Source: Symsagittifera roscoffensis (lineage: Eukaryota > Xenacoelomorpha > Acoela > Convolutidae). Taken from it: a stretch of 64,000 nt of DNA. The position numbers were made by a program, and so were the translations under genes. This document shows, piece after piece, positions 1 to 11,800 of this stretch. The notes below the pieces were generated by a model. It ran no database searches, was not told the DNA's origin, and saw nothing but the letters and a program-made list of their open reading frames with translations. The stretch spans positions 12,289,088 to 12,353,087 of the forward strand of contig NC_087071.1 in the NCBI RefSeq assembly GCF_963678635.1. The letters run 5' to 3'. How positions within the stretch are numbered: the first letter of the stretch is position 1; each line of letters opens with the position of its first letter.

Positions 1-1332
1 TACGAGAATATCAAACCCCACAATGCCTCGTCAGAGGATTGGTGCATCCCAGCGTACATGCAAGAGGGAGACTATTTGATAGTGGATCCTGCTTGTGAAG
101 TGAATGAAAGGGGTACTCGCGACAAGAACGACGGGAATGAGGTGGTGGACAATTGCGATCTACCACTGGATCTCGAGTTGACCGAGCGAGTAGAGGTGGA
201 CGATGAAACTCTACCTTATGCCGAAGAAGACTGGGACTGCCCGGAACAAACTGAAATTGACAAAGGAATACAGCCTGACTTTCCTCTCACTATGGAAACA
301 CGCCAAAGCAAGAGAGGAAAAAACCAGAAGAAATACAATCCGTACGGCGAGGACTTCGTTGTAGACAGGATAGTAGTAAGTGATGTCATGGACTCGCTGG
401 TGGGACTGGACGAAGTGGCGATGCTAGAAGAAATCGACCTTGTGAACGATATGGATCAAGATTGGATCGACAATCGATCAGAACCGGAAGTGGAGTTCGA
501 ACCAGAAGCGGAACAGACTCATGAGCAAGAACTAACAAACTTGCGCGTGCTCGAATGGCTCCATGGTCTGCCGACAGATCCAAAAGAGACGATCCTGACG
601 ATTCAGGACGTCGATAGAGACGGCGTCAAATACATCAGTCATGACAATACCGAGTCCAACTGGGTCGCCCCAGATGGTCCTCTACGTGTTCCACAATCCA
701 ACCTCGATCTCCTAGACTTTGGGCGATCGACGGGGACGTCGATGGATATTTTTGTCCGGGGAGTGGGGGTAGGACTCACCCACACCGAAAATCTGATAAT
801 AAAAAAATTGAAATCGGCAAGAGAAACCGGAGAACTAGAGACAGAGGGCGAGAACGCTAAAAAACCGCCTTTTGGACGAATCTTTGAATCGTATTTTGAT
901 CTACCGAACCATTATTCGAACAATATCGTCATAACGGACAGCGATTTCATACTCACGGAACGCACGTGCGCCATAGCGATAACCGCTGACTTCAAGAGAG
1001 AGTATAAAAATATCCAGTTTTTGTGGAAGCAGAGGCCTGGTGTGGGAGGGATGATAGCGCTGCCCCCTGTCGCATCACAGATACCAGGGAAATATTTGTG
1101 TTTTTTGGTTACGAAAGCTACTGATAGGCAACACGTGAATCCGGAGAGCTTGGTATTGGCCTTGACTCGACTTAGGGATTTCCTGGTTGAGAGAGGTGTG
1201 ACCTCTCTCTCGTTGCCAGTATACGATCCTAATAGGGGAAAGCTACATCCGAGAGAGTTGTACGCACTTGTACATGTGATATTTTCAGAGACTGACATAG
1301 AAGTTTACTTACATAAAAAAAATACTATCTGA
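1..1332 (+). CDS. pol: Pol C-terminal part with macro-like domain, E1 copy A (5' partial)
   Basis: The frame is open from base 1 and ends with TGA after codon 443; it is the 3' end of a Ty3/gypsy pol whose start lies left of the window. It matches the end of the longer pol at 3643-7609 with only a few substitutions. The first codons follow the integrase GPY/F module. Next comes an acidic linker of about 230 residues, then a segment (about bases 900-1320) that resembles TARG1/POA1-type macro domains: a beta strand ending in ITDSDF, GKYLCFLVTK, a helix with LALTRLRDFLVERG, then DPNRGKL and a last strand DIEVYLHKK. Macro domains bind or hydrolyse ADP-ribose adducts; whether this one does is inference. 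The usual GCGLD signature is replaced by DPNRGKL. A polypurine-like motif lies at 752-764. Confidence 0.75.
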   Translation, partial: YENIKPHNASSEDWCIPAYMQEGDYLIVDPACEVNERGTRDKNDGNEVVDNCDLPLDLELTERVEVDDETLPYAEEDWDCPEQTEIDKGIQPDFPLTMETRQSKRGKNQKKYNPYGEDFVVDRIVVSDVMDSLVGLDEVAMLEEIDLVNDMDQDWIDNRSEPEVEFEPEAEQTHEQELTNLRVLEWLHGLPTDPKETILTIQDVDRDGVKYISHDNTESNWVAPDGPLRVPQSNLDLLDFGRSTGTSMDIFVRGVGVGLTHTENLIIKKLKSARETGELETEGENAKKPPFGRIFESYFDLPNHYSNNIVITDSDFILTERTCAIAITADFKREYKNIQFLWKQRPGVGGMIALPPVASQIPGKYLCFLVTKATDRQHVNPESLVLALTRLRDFLVERGVTSLSLPVYDPNRGKLHPRELYALVHVIFSETDIEVYLHKKNTI

Positions 1333-1805
1333 GCATATGCTAAGAGTTGCGCTCGGCGGTAAGTGGTTTTTATTAAGTTAACTTGACAGAGATTAGGATT
1401 AAGTTTAGATTAGGATCAAGTTTTTATTAGGGATTAGGTTTTTATATGATAGTATAGGTGTGTGATGTTTATGTGTCTATGTTATGCTATTGTTATGATA
1501 GGTTTTATGTTTGTGTCATAAAAGACCTGGGGCACTCCAGGTCATCAAGGTGACAGCGCACATTCGTGCTACTCTGACAAAGGTAAAGGTGGACGATCCA
1601 CCTTGGTGCTAAAATTTTAAATCAGAATTGTGAAAAGAGTTTCAATGGAGAGTTTTAAAGAATTGATTGATGTTGTATCCAAAAATGATGGTTCTAAGTC
1701 GCGACTTGTTTTTTAGATCTTGATTGATCAGAAATTGTTTATTGAATTCATTGAATCAAACGAAGAAATTACACGACACGACAAGAAGAATCAACACGAT
1801 AAGAA
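1333..1805 (+). other. E1 copy A spacer between pol and ORF3, with stacked hairpins
   Basis: There is no gene in this stretch. It holds two perfect stem-loops: GACCTGG/CCAGGTC (1524-1543, 6-base loop) and AAGGTGGA/TCCACCTT (1586-1604, 3-base loop). A small GCAC/GTGC hairpin lies between them. The same structures occur at 7801-7881. The spacer is AT-rich around 1360-1500. The position just upstream of the third reading frame suggests a role in expressing that frame from the genomic RNA or in forming a subgenomic RNA; this is inference. Confidence 0.55.
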
Positions 1806-3705
1806 ATGGGTGACACGAACGAACTCATGGAATTCCTCTCAGCGAGTCTAGGAGCGACTCTAGACGAGATCTATCAGCGGCTGATCGATTGAGATTTCAC
1901 ACGAGAAGACCCGGGGTTGGCGATGTTTGTGGTCGCACTCCTCAATGCACTAGGACGAGAGGGTCGAGGGAATCGCCCTATAGAAGTCGTGTTGATGTTG
2001 GCCTTCGGTGAGTCCGGGACCGCCGAGAGAGGCCGAAACCGATTGATGAGATGGAGGCGTGGAGAAATGTCTGGCCACGACCTGGCTCGTGAGCCAGGAC
2101 TAGGTGAGCAAAGGGACCACCGGCTAGGTGAGATGCCCTTACCCGTCCAACCTGCGCAGCCACTCATCGGAGCGAAGAGACAACGTGATGGGCCAGGCCC
2201 GTCACATTCGGTCGACTCTCCTACAGCCGCTCCTCCTTTGAAGAAAGTGAGGGTGAGTGAGATAGAGATCCAGACGTCGGAGACGATCGAGACGCTGGAA
2301 AAGAAGGAGAAAGATCAGAGCGAGCTGTGTGCCAAACTCCAGGAGTATAGGGCAATAGCTCGAGAAAGGGACTAATGGAAGAAGAAATACGAAGATCTAC
2401 AGGTGGCTTATAAGGAGGATGAAATAAAGCACCTGAAGGAGCTGTATATGGCGAAGGTGAGCCAAGTACACACGCCCCGGGACAACAGCTCAGGAGCTGT
2501 GTGTATCGAGAGGGACCGAGGTTCTGGATTTGCGTGCATCGAGAGAGCCCGAGGCTCCTCAGCAGACACGACCGTCTGCTTCTAGTCAAAGGTTCACGAT
2601 ACCAGATCCTTCTGACACTTACCTCGCCCCTCAGTTCCAAGAATCGTTCAACCAAGTGGCCCGAGCGACAATGGAGGAGATCAACCGGACCACTGGACGG
2701 ACATTGGGTAGGATCGTTCCTTCCCAGCGTCGTGATCAGTCATCAAATAGCTCGGAGCGAGCAACCCGCACGATAGCGTGTTCTGCGCCTGGTGGAGTCT
2801 TTGAGAAGTCTCGCGTGGTAGACATCAGGAAGAATCTGATGGCACGTCATCAGTTCACGCAAGTGCCAGCCGAGCATTCTCGAGCCTGCCTGAATGACAT
2901 GAGCTGGAACCCCGCCACGAACGACCAGGTAATTCCCCCAGGGAGTCGCCATTTGATCATTGGAGACAGTTTGGTGAGAGATCTGAATGAGATCTTCGTC
3001 TATGGTCAGACTACCATTCTGTCCTTTGGAGGAGCCTCAGTGGCTCAGGTCATCAAAATGATGGAATTCCAGAGCGAGGATCATCTGGATACATTAATAA
3101 TAATGCTGGGGACCAATGACGTCTCGAGAGCCCCCGTGACTCCGGAGAACAAGTGGAAACCTCTATTGGTGTGTCTCTTGAACGAATTGAAAGAAAAGTA
3201 CAGACCCAAGCTCGTGATCTTGTGCACGATACCACCAAATCCTTTGGTGGGCACCATAACTGCAGATTTCATGAATGGCAACGTGACGCGGTGGAATGAA
3301 ATGACCCGCAGTCTGGTGAGAAACAACCCTGGCGAGTTGCGACTCCTGGATCTCGAGAACATGCTGCGCATGACTGACCACATCGCGCTCACTAAAGATG
3401 GAGTGCACTTCAATACCCAACGAGGGAGGCATTGGATTAATGATGTGTTTCAGACGCAATTGAGGGAAGCGGAGCAAGAGTCGAGGGCGACCGGTTCTTT
3501 GGCTCGGACCAATTCGACCGGAGGGAGTAGAATAAGGGCAACCGTGCCCGAATCCCTTGCCAACCGTCTAGGGCCCTTGGCAACGGAGACGGTTGGAGCC
3601 GCAACCGTTGCTCCAAGTTCAAACGTGAGAGACAGGCTAGGGATTTGGTCGTTGGATCGTGCGCCTGGATGGATACCACATGATCATAGAGCACCGTACC
3701 CGTGA
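1806..3705 (+). pseudogene. ORF3 N-terminal part, E1 copy A, truncated by the duplication junction
   Basis: This is the first third of the unusual ORF3. ATG at 1806 is followed by 28 codons ending in an in-frame TGA (1890-1892); the frame then runs to TAA (2373-2375), and the SGNH hydrolase part is in another frame (2530-3705). The hydrolase motifs are complete: GDSL near base 2965, the GG of block II near 3025, GTND near 3110 and DGVH near 3400. At about 3643 the sequence switches to pol (RNase H end), so the last 20 or so codons are chimeric. Apart from a Lys in place of Glu (KWKPL against KWEPL) it encodes the same protein as 8082-9918. Confidence 0.7.
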
Positions 3706-6700
3706 CAAGCACCAGAACGCAGATAGCCTCAGTAAAAAGACAGAATTTTATGAGCGCCTCGAGGAGAAGCAGGCTAACCAATCAGAGATCAAAGACGGGT
3801 TTTGCTTTCTGGATAAAGAAACCTACGACAGGCTGCCACTTACCAGGTGGTTAGACAAGTCAGGACATCCTATACCTGGTCACCCTGATCTTCCAGTAGA
3901 GACGCCTGCGGAGATAAAGCTTTTAGCCAGAGGCGAGCCCGTTCCGTTGGATCTGCTAGTCCGATCCAACTTGGTACAGCAAGAACTAACCAGGCTGGGT
4001 ATAAACAGCATGGCTCTATTGAACAAGACGGTGAACGTGGCGCCGGACGTCATGGGAAAACTCCGTGACTTGTTGGACAGGGAAGTGGATAGGCATGATC
4101 GTGAATGGATGGAGACCATGCAGCGGTTGACTGTCACCGAGAAAACGGAGAAGAGGCCAGTGTCCATTCGCAGCCGAGGCGTTGAACGGGATTGCAGGTC
4201 GATTGTCAACCAGCTGGTGAGCTCGATGCCGAAGGAAGTCTTGTTGAGAACTTCGTTCACTGAATATGGAACACTGAATGGAACTACTGAGGAAGTCAGG
4301 ATCAGGTCGAAATCTAGCTTCACGAGGAGAGTGCACTTCACGGATGCAAAAGAGGAATACGAGCCGAGCCCAGATTGTTCGTCCGTGGACGAGACAATGT
4401 CCGGGGAGTCTGATACCTTCGAGCCAGTCAAGGACGACTCGTCTGAGGAGTCGGACACCTTTGAGCCCGTGCAGGACAAAATGTCTGGGGAGAGGTTGAC
4501 TAGACCACCTAGGGGCAAAGTTTTGTCCGGGGAGTCGGGTTCAAAGCGACCGATGGACAGAGTTTTGTCCGGGGAGTCGAGAAACATCTCAAACAACCTG
4601 GAGTATGATGTTGGAGAATCAGTCGACTCAAGTGTTGACTCGGGACCCCAGTCATGGGACAACACGTCTGAAACAACTTCCAATTCCGATATGTCAGAAA
4701 TCGCAATCCACTCCTTATTGGTAGACTGGAAGCAGCGTGGACTGGACCGGGAAACACATCAGGATCCAGACAGGGACAGATACACCTCAGATGAAGAGGG
4801 CTCTGTGGTAGATAATGCCGCGGACGAGCTCGAGCTGATAGCAGTTTCGAAACGCCCAACCAGATTGCTGCCACATGGTACGGTCGTCCGTACCAATCTG
4901 GAACCATCTGTGCAGGAAGCGACGCCTTTGAAAAAGATATGGTGTGTCAAGCTGATGGACGATGCTCATGCTCCGGAGATAATGAGTGGGCAAATGAACG
5001 TGGTGAAGACGTATTTGAAAGCCAGGTACAGGCTGTCGGATCTCCTAAGGGCTCAACGAAATGACAGAATGACGAGCAGTCTGAAGAGATGGATCGAGAA
5101 TGGAGCACCAGACAAGGGAGATTTGGAAGAAGACAGCTACAAAATCCTGAAGCAATTCTACCTGAAGCGAAACAACTTGTTGTACCTGAACAAGGACGGA
5201 ATCGTAGCCTGCAAACGAAAAGAGGAGGACAAGGTCCTTTATAAATACAATTCAATAGTGTTACCACAGTTGTACCAGACCGAATTGCTCTTTCGTTCAC
5301 ATGATCAGATGGGTCATCAAGGCGTGGACAAAGTATACAACAGGATACAGAAACGATTCGAATGGCCGGGATTGAAGAAGGCTTGTGAGACATGGATAGC
5401 CGCATGCCTGTCTTGTCAACAGGCAAAGGATCCCAGGAAACTAAGGTTCCCCCTACAGTCAATAGAGTCGTCAGGTTTCAACGAAGTGGTGCAAATTGAT
5501 CATCAGAAAATCTGCATGACAGCAACGGGCTATAATCAGGTGCTGGTAATGATCGACCATTTTACGAAGTATGCGGAGGCAGCACCCTGCATGACAGCAT
5601 CGGCGGAAGAAACATGCGATCATCTGATAAATGTATGGATAGCGAGGCATGGCTGGCCCATCACGTTTCAATCGGACAATGGCAAAGCATTCGTGGGCGA
5701 TCTCACGAAGGAGTTGATGAAGAAGTCGCAGGTAGCGCAGGCCCACTCGACCACTTATCACCCGCAAACGAATGGCCTAGTCGAGAGGCAAAATCGCACA
5801 CTGGTATCCATGCTGAGAGTCTATTGCTCGCGTTACATGGACGACTGGGACAAGCACTTGCCGCAAGTGATGGGTGCTTACAACAGCACGGAGCATTCCA
5901 CCACGGGAATAAGTCCGCACATGATGTTAACGGGTCATGAAAAAGCGCTCCCGTTGACGTTTTTCTACCCTGAATATGAGGGGAAGAGGACAGCACCGCA
6001 AACGTACTTGCGGGATGTTATTCGAAGACAGCAGGACCTCAATGACTTATGCAGAAGGAATACGCAACAGGCGCAGATTAGACAAAAAAGGAGGTTTGAC
6101 AAAAGGACAGCTGATGCGAAGGCCTACTCAGTTGGCGACTACGTCTGGGTGTTCCAGGAAGTGGTTCCACCAAAAGGAACCAAGAAATTATTAAAGAAAT
6201 GGCGTGGTCCATTTCAGATAACAGAGGTGCACCAAGGAGGTCGTTTTTATCGGCTGAGCACTGGAAGAGCGGCTCATTACGAGAATATCAAAACCCACAA
6301 TGCCTCGTCAGAGGATTGGTGCATCCCAGCGTACATGCAAGAGGGAGACTATTTGATAGTGGATCCTGCTTGTGAAGTGAATGAAAGGGGTACTCGCGAC
6401 AAGAACGACGGGAATGAGGTGGTGGACAATTGCGATCTACCACTGGATCTCGAGTTGACCGAGCGAGTAGAGGTGGACGATGAAACTCTACCTTATGCCG
6501 AAGAAGACTGGGACTGCCCGGAACAAACTGAAATTGACAAAGGAATACAGCCTGACTTTCCTCTCACTATGGAAACACGCCAAAGCAAGAGAGGAAAAAA
6601 CCAGAAGAAATACAATCCGTACGGCGAGGACTTCGTTGTAGACAGGATAGTAGTAAGTGATGTCATGGACTCGCTGGTGGGACTGGACGAAGTGGCGATG

Positions 6701-7609
6701 CTAGAAGAAATCGACCTTGTGAACGATATGGATCAAGATTGGATCGACGATCGATCAGAACCGGAAGTGGAGTTCGAACCAGAAGCGGAACAGACTCATG
6801 AGCAAGAACTAACAAACTTGCGCGTGCTCGAATGGCTCCATGATCTGCCGACAGATCCAAAAGAGACGATCCTGACGATTCAGGACGTCGATAGAGACGG
6901 CGTCAAATACATCAGTCATGACAATACCGAGTCCAACTGGGTCGCCCCAGATGGTCCTCTACGTGTTCCACAATCCAACCTCGATCTCCTAGACTTTGGG
7001 CGATCGACGGGGACGTCGATGGATATTTTTGTCCGGGGAGTGGGGGTAGGACTCACCCACACCGAAAATCTGATAATAAAAAAATTGAAATCGGCAAGAG
7101 AAACCGGAGAACTAGAGACAGAGGGCGAGAACGCTAAAAAACCGCCTTTTGGACGAATCTTTGAATCGTATTTTGATCTACCGAACCATTATTCGAACAA
7201 TATCGTCATAACGGACAGCGATTTCATACTCACGGAACGCACGTGCGCCATAGCGATAACCGCTGACTTCAAGAGAGAGTATAAAAATATCCAGTTTTTG
7301 TGGAAGCAGAGGCCTGGTGTGGGAGGGATGATAGCGCTGCCCCCTGTCGCATCACAGATACCAGGGAAATATTTGTGTTTTTTGGTTACGAAAGCTACTG
7401 ATAGGCAACACGTGAATCCGGAGAGCTTGGTATTGGCCTTGACTCGACTTAGGGATTTCCTGGTTGAGAGAGGTGTGACCTCTCTCTCGTTGCCAGTATA
7501 CGATCCTAATAGGGGAAAGCTACATCCGAGAGAGTTGTACGCACTTGTACATGTGATATTTTCAGAGACTGACATAGAAGTTTACTTACATAAAAAAAAT
7601 ACTATCTGA
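3643..7609 (+). CDS. pol: Ty3/gypsy Pol: RNase H end, integrase, GPY/F, macro-like domain (E1 copy B)
   Basis: An open frame of about 1,320 codons; the first GTG/ATG-type codon is at 3659, but homology starts at the duplication junction, so the true start of Pol is not here. Order: end of RNase H (RLDGY, then HQNADSLSKK); a long acidic Ser/Glu-rich linker (3900-4860) with repeated LSGES peptides; the integrase HHCC zinc module (HDQMGH near 5303, CLSC near 5410); the catalytic core with Asp 5498-5500, Asp 5675-5677 and Glu 5783-5785, that is DD35E spacing; a GPY/F module (KWRGPF near 6200); and a 420-residue tail ending in the macro-like segment. Integrase inserts the cDNA into host DNA. The frame is intact, so this copy is the best preserved pol in the window. 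Polypurine-like motifs recur at 4398, 4482, 4523, 4565 and 7029. Confidence 0.9.
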
Positions 7610-8081
7610 GCATATGCTAAGAGTTGCGCTCGGCGGTAAGTGGTTTTTATTAAGTTAACTTGACAGAGATTAGGATTAAGTTTAGATTAGGATCAAGTTT
7701 TTATTAGGGATTAGGTTTTTATATGATAGTATAGGTGTGTGATGTTTATGTGTCTATGTTATGCTATTGTTATGATAGGTTTTATGTTTGTGTCATAAAA
7801 GACCTGGGGCACTCCAGGTCATCAAGGTGACAGCGCACATTCGTGCTACTCTGACAAAGGTAAAGGTGGACGATCCACCTTGGTGCTAAAATTTTAAATC
7901 AGAATTGTGAAAAGAGTTTCAATGGAGAGTTTTAAAGAATTGATTGATGTTGTATCCAAAAATGATGGTTCTAAGTCGCGACTTGTTTTTTAGATCTTGA
8001 TTGATCAGAAATTGTTATTGAATTCATTGAATCAAACGAAGAAATTACACGACACGACAAGAAGAATCAACACGATAAGAA
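7610..8081 (+). other. E1 copy B spacer between pol and ORF3, with stacked hairpins
   Basis: There is no gene here. Two perfect stem-loops occur: 7801-7820 (7-bp stem GACCTGG/CCAGGTC) and 7863-7881 (8-bp stem AAGGTGGA/TCCACCTT, loop CGA), with a small GCAC/GTGC hairpin between them. They sit about 200 bases before the first ATG of ORF3 (8082). The corresponding E2 spacer has no such hairpins but has a 20-bp satellite instead. Confidence 0.55.
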
Positions 8082-8861
8082 ATGGGTGACACGAACGAAC
8101 TCATGGAATTCCTCTCAGCGAGTCTAGGAGCGACTCTAGACGAGATCTATCAGCGGCTGATCGATTGAGATTTCACACGAGAAGACCCGGGGTTGGCGAT
8201 GTTTGTGGTCGCACTCCTCAATGCACTAGGACGAGAGGGTCGAGGGAATCGCCCTATAGAAGTCGTGTTGATGTTGGCCTTCGGTGAGTCCGGGACCGCC
8301 GAGAGAGGCCGAAACCGATTGATGAGATGGAGGCGTGGAGAAATGTCTGGCCACGACCTGGCTCGTGAGCCAGGACTAGGTGAGCAAAGGGACCACCGGC
8401 TAGGTGAGATGCCCTTACCCGTCCAACCTGCGCAGCCACTCATCGGAGCGAAGAGACAACGTGATGGGCCAGGCCCGTCACATTCGGTCGACTCTCCTAC
8501 AGCCGCTCCTCCTTTGAAGAAAGTGAGGGTGAGTGAGATAGAGATCCAGACGTCGGAGACGATCGAGACGCTGGAAAAGAAGGAGAAAGATCAGAGCGAG
8601 CTGTGTGCCAAACTCCAGGAGTATAGGGCAATAGCTCGAGAAAGGGACTAATGGAAGAAGAAATACGAAGATCTACAGGTGGCTTATAAGGAGGATGAAA
8701 TAAAGCACCTGAAGGAGCTGTATATGGCGAAGGTGAGCCAAGTACACACGCCCCGGGACAACAGCTCAGGAGCTGTGTGTATCGAGAGGGACCGAGGTTC
8801 TGGATTTGCGTGCATCGAGAGAGCCCGAGGCTCCTCAGCAGACACGACCGTCTGCTTCTAG
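8082..8861 (+). pseudogene. ORF3 N-terminal region, E1 (charged helical segment, interrupted)
   Basis: ATG at 8082 starts a frame homologous to the E2 ORF3 start at 34848: both have TLDE(I/L)Y.RL near residue 20 and a MLNA/LLNA-type helix shortly after. In E1 the frame is cut by TGA (8166-8168), TAA (8649-8651) and TAG (8859-8861), although it stays recognisable between them. The segment after 8520 is rich in Glu, Lys and Arg and probably forms a coiled coil. A +1-type change of frame is needed to reach the hydrolase frame that opens at 8806. Whether these stops are decay, readthrough sites or hidden by splicing cannot be decided from sequence alone; I favour decay. Confidence 0.6.
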
Positions 8862-11800
8862 TCAAAGGTTCACGATACCAGATCCTTCTGACACTTACCT
8901 CGCCCCTCAGTTCCAAGAATCGTTCAACCAAGTGGCCCGAGCGACAATGGAGGAGATCAACCGGACCACTGGACGGACATTGGGTAGGATCGTTCCTTCC
9001 CAGCGTCGTGATCAGTCATCAAATAGCTCGGAGCGAGCAACCCGCACGATAGCGTGTTCTGCGCCTGGTGGAGTCTTTGAGAAGTCTCGCGTGGTAGACA
9101 TCAGGAAGAATCTGATGGCACGTCATCAGTTCACGCAAGTGCCAGCCGAGCATTCTCGAGCCTGCCTGAATGACATGAGCTGGAACCCCGCCACGAACGA
9201 CCAGGTAATTCCCCCAGGGAGTCGCCATTTGATCATTGGAGACAGTTTGGTGAGAGATCTGAATGAGATCTTCGTCTATGGTCAGACTACCATTCTGTCC
9301 TTTGGAGGAGCCTCAGTGGCTCAGGTCATCAAAATGATGGAATTCCAGAGCGAGGATCATCTGGATACATTAATAATAATGCTGGGGACCAATGACGTCT
9401 CGAGAGCCCCCGTGACTCCGGAGAACAAGTGGGAACCTCTATTGGTGTGTCTCTTGAACGAATTGAAAGAAAAGTACAGACCCAAGCTCGTGATCTTGTG
9501 CACGATACCACCAAATCCTTTGGTGGGCACCATAACTGCAGATTTCATGAATGGCAACGTGACGCGGTGGAATGAAATGACCCGCAGTCTGGTGAGAAAC
9601 AACCCTGGCGAGTTGCGACTCCTGGATCTCGAGAACATGCTGCGCATGACTGACCACATCGCGCTCACTAAAGATGGAGTGCACTTCAATACCCAACGAG
9701 GGAGGCATTGGATTAATGATGTGTTTCAGACGCAATTGAGGGAAGCGGAGCAAGAGTCGAGGGCGACCGGTTCTTTGGCTCGGACCAATTCGACCGGAGG
9801 GAGTAGAATAAGGGCAACCGTGCCCGAATCCCTTGCCAACCGTCTAGGGCCCTTGGCAACGGAGACGGTTGGAGCCGCAACCGTTGCTCCAAGTTCAAAC
9901 GTGAGAGACAGGCTAGGGACTGCTCCTCCTCCCAGGCCGCAATCGATTGGAAGCCGACTCGGCAGATCGGTGGAACAGAACAACAGGAATAACTCCCAGA
10001 CCGCGTCTAGGAGGAACGATCCGCTTGCCACGACAAATCCTGCTTCGACAACAGGACCGTCTACAAGTACCGTGCCAGCGGAGGGAATCGAATCAGGCAG
10101 CAGGCTGCTTTGGAATAGATCAGATCATAGTCATTGGGGTCAGTATAAGACGGACATGTCGGCGAAGTTGAACATGAACACCTTGACGTGTCGGGAGGAC
10201 GTGATGAGAATGACTGGCGGAGAAAGTCCTACAGTATCGCGACTCTATCGGATACCGGGCGTGGATTGGCTGCTAGCAGAGCAGGAGAAATTCAGCTCCT
10301 CGACCTCACTCCGACATGTAGACTTGAATGGATTACCTCATGACAATACCTTTGGACCCTTGAACACCCGGTCGCTCACCGATGTTCGAGATAGGACCCG
10401 GGAAAGGACACCACCTGCTCGCAAGGGCGAATTTCAGACAGAGAACAAGCCCAATAACAAGCATCACAAGATGTACAGGCAGTTTGCTAAACCACCCGGT
10501 CAGACGCCTGGCGAGTATTCGAGGGACTACCCCCGAACGACAACAGTGGTTGGAGACGATAAGAGATATGGGAAACTGAAGGCCCCAATAGGCGATGGCC
10601 TTTTTGCAGCTTATGATCCCTTGGACATGAAGGCGGCCAAGTATCTGATTGTGGTCGGCTCCGATTATCTCTACACGCCCCGTTCTCTCTTTTGGCCCGA
10701 TGTGATTTTCTTGACGGCACCTAAATTGGACTGGGGACAAGCAATCGGCATGATGATAAGTGTGCGAAGGAAGGTCAGTATGGAGCCGCAGGTAATAGTG
10801 GTTGCAGGCTCAAATGATCATCTGCAAAGCAGGGGCTTATTGTCACGTCTGACGGATGGGTCGATCCCGAGTAACGAGGTTATAGGGGAGGCGATAATGA
10901 CACTGCTCTCGGCGATGGCCGAGGTAGAGGCAGCAGCAAGACAACGCTTCACCATGAATGTGGTGAAGGTGATCTTTGTATTGTCACCAGGCTACGCTGC
11001 GTTGCCAGAACCCCTTCAATTTGTGTACACAATGGTCACAACGATAGCAGAGGGGATATTCAACGTGATAATTCCTGCCCCGAACAGAGTAGTAGACCCA
11101 GATAATTACTACCCATCCCGATTTGAGCTTCCCGCTGTTTGGGATGACATTTCCAATGCCATACAAGGGCTCAGAGATTGTAGCACAACTCGGTTGGTGC
11201 TAGATGAAATTCTGGGGTTGGAGCTGTCCAACTTCGCCAGATTACTGAAGTTAAGACCAGGGGTAGATGACGATCATCTGTTAGTACAACAGGTGGCTGA
11301 TGATCTCTGGTTCAGACAGATGGATCATGCAGAGAGTGAGCAGGGAAGGATGATCAGAAAGAACATGACGTCAGCGGAGGAGGACCTCATGGCAATGGCT
11401 TTGCGTACGAAGCCGCACAACAACGTATGGTTGTATTTGTCACCGAGGCTGTGCACCTTGGATGAGGACGCGTTCGAGCATGCGCCGGCAATAATTAAAG
11501 AGATACACGTGTATCTAAAGAATCTATTTGATGCCCGGGAGTTAGCTGGAGGCAAGATGTTGAAACTGATGCAAGACGTAAACACGATGTCGCTGGACAA
11601 GTTCCAAGCTGACGTGCTGGCCACGAAGGCACAGTATGAACGATCAGATGCTATCTTGGGTGGAATGGGAGTGGGATGGACGCCATCTTTCCTATCAACG
11701 TGCTATCCGAAGGCATCTAGGAACCTGATCGCGAGTTTCGTCAAGGACATCAGGAAGTTGTCGATTGGCCTGGTGCTAGCCTTATACGTGACATTTGGTC

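Larger units (their letters stand above)
1..9918. repeat. Tandem duplication in E1 (period 6276 bp)
   Basis: Bases 1-3642 recur at 6277-9918, with offset 6277 before a one-base indel near 1737 and 6276 after it. The second unit is 3643-9918; the first unit begins left of the window. I counted only a handful of differences over about 3.6 kb (for example near 16, 470, 566, 1737 and 3161). The junction at about 3643 joins the end of the ORF3 hydrolase segment to the last strand of RNase H. Both copies share the TGA and TAA in ORF3, so duplication came after those changes. Confidence 0.85.

Noticed and set aside
1524-1604. CRISPR array or bacterial terminator from the hairpins
   Set aside because: There is no repeat-spacer pattern, and the context is a eukaryotic LTR element.
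3880-4683. Minus-strand open frames opposite pol and ORF3 (for example 3880-4683, 21994-22188, 33544-34305)
   Set aside because: They are shadows of GC-rich or acidic coding sequence on the other strand and show no known motif.
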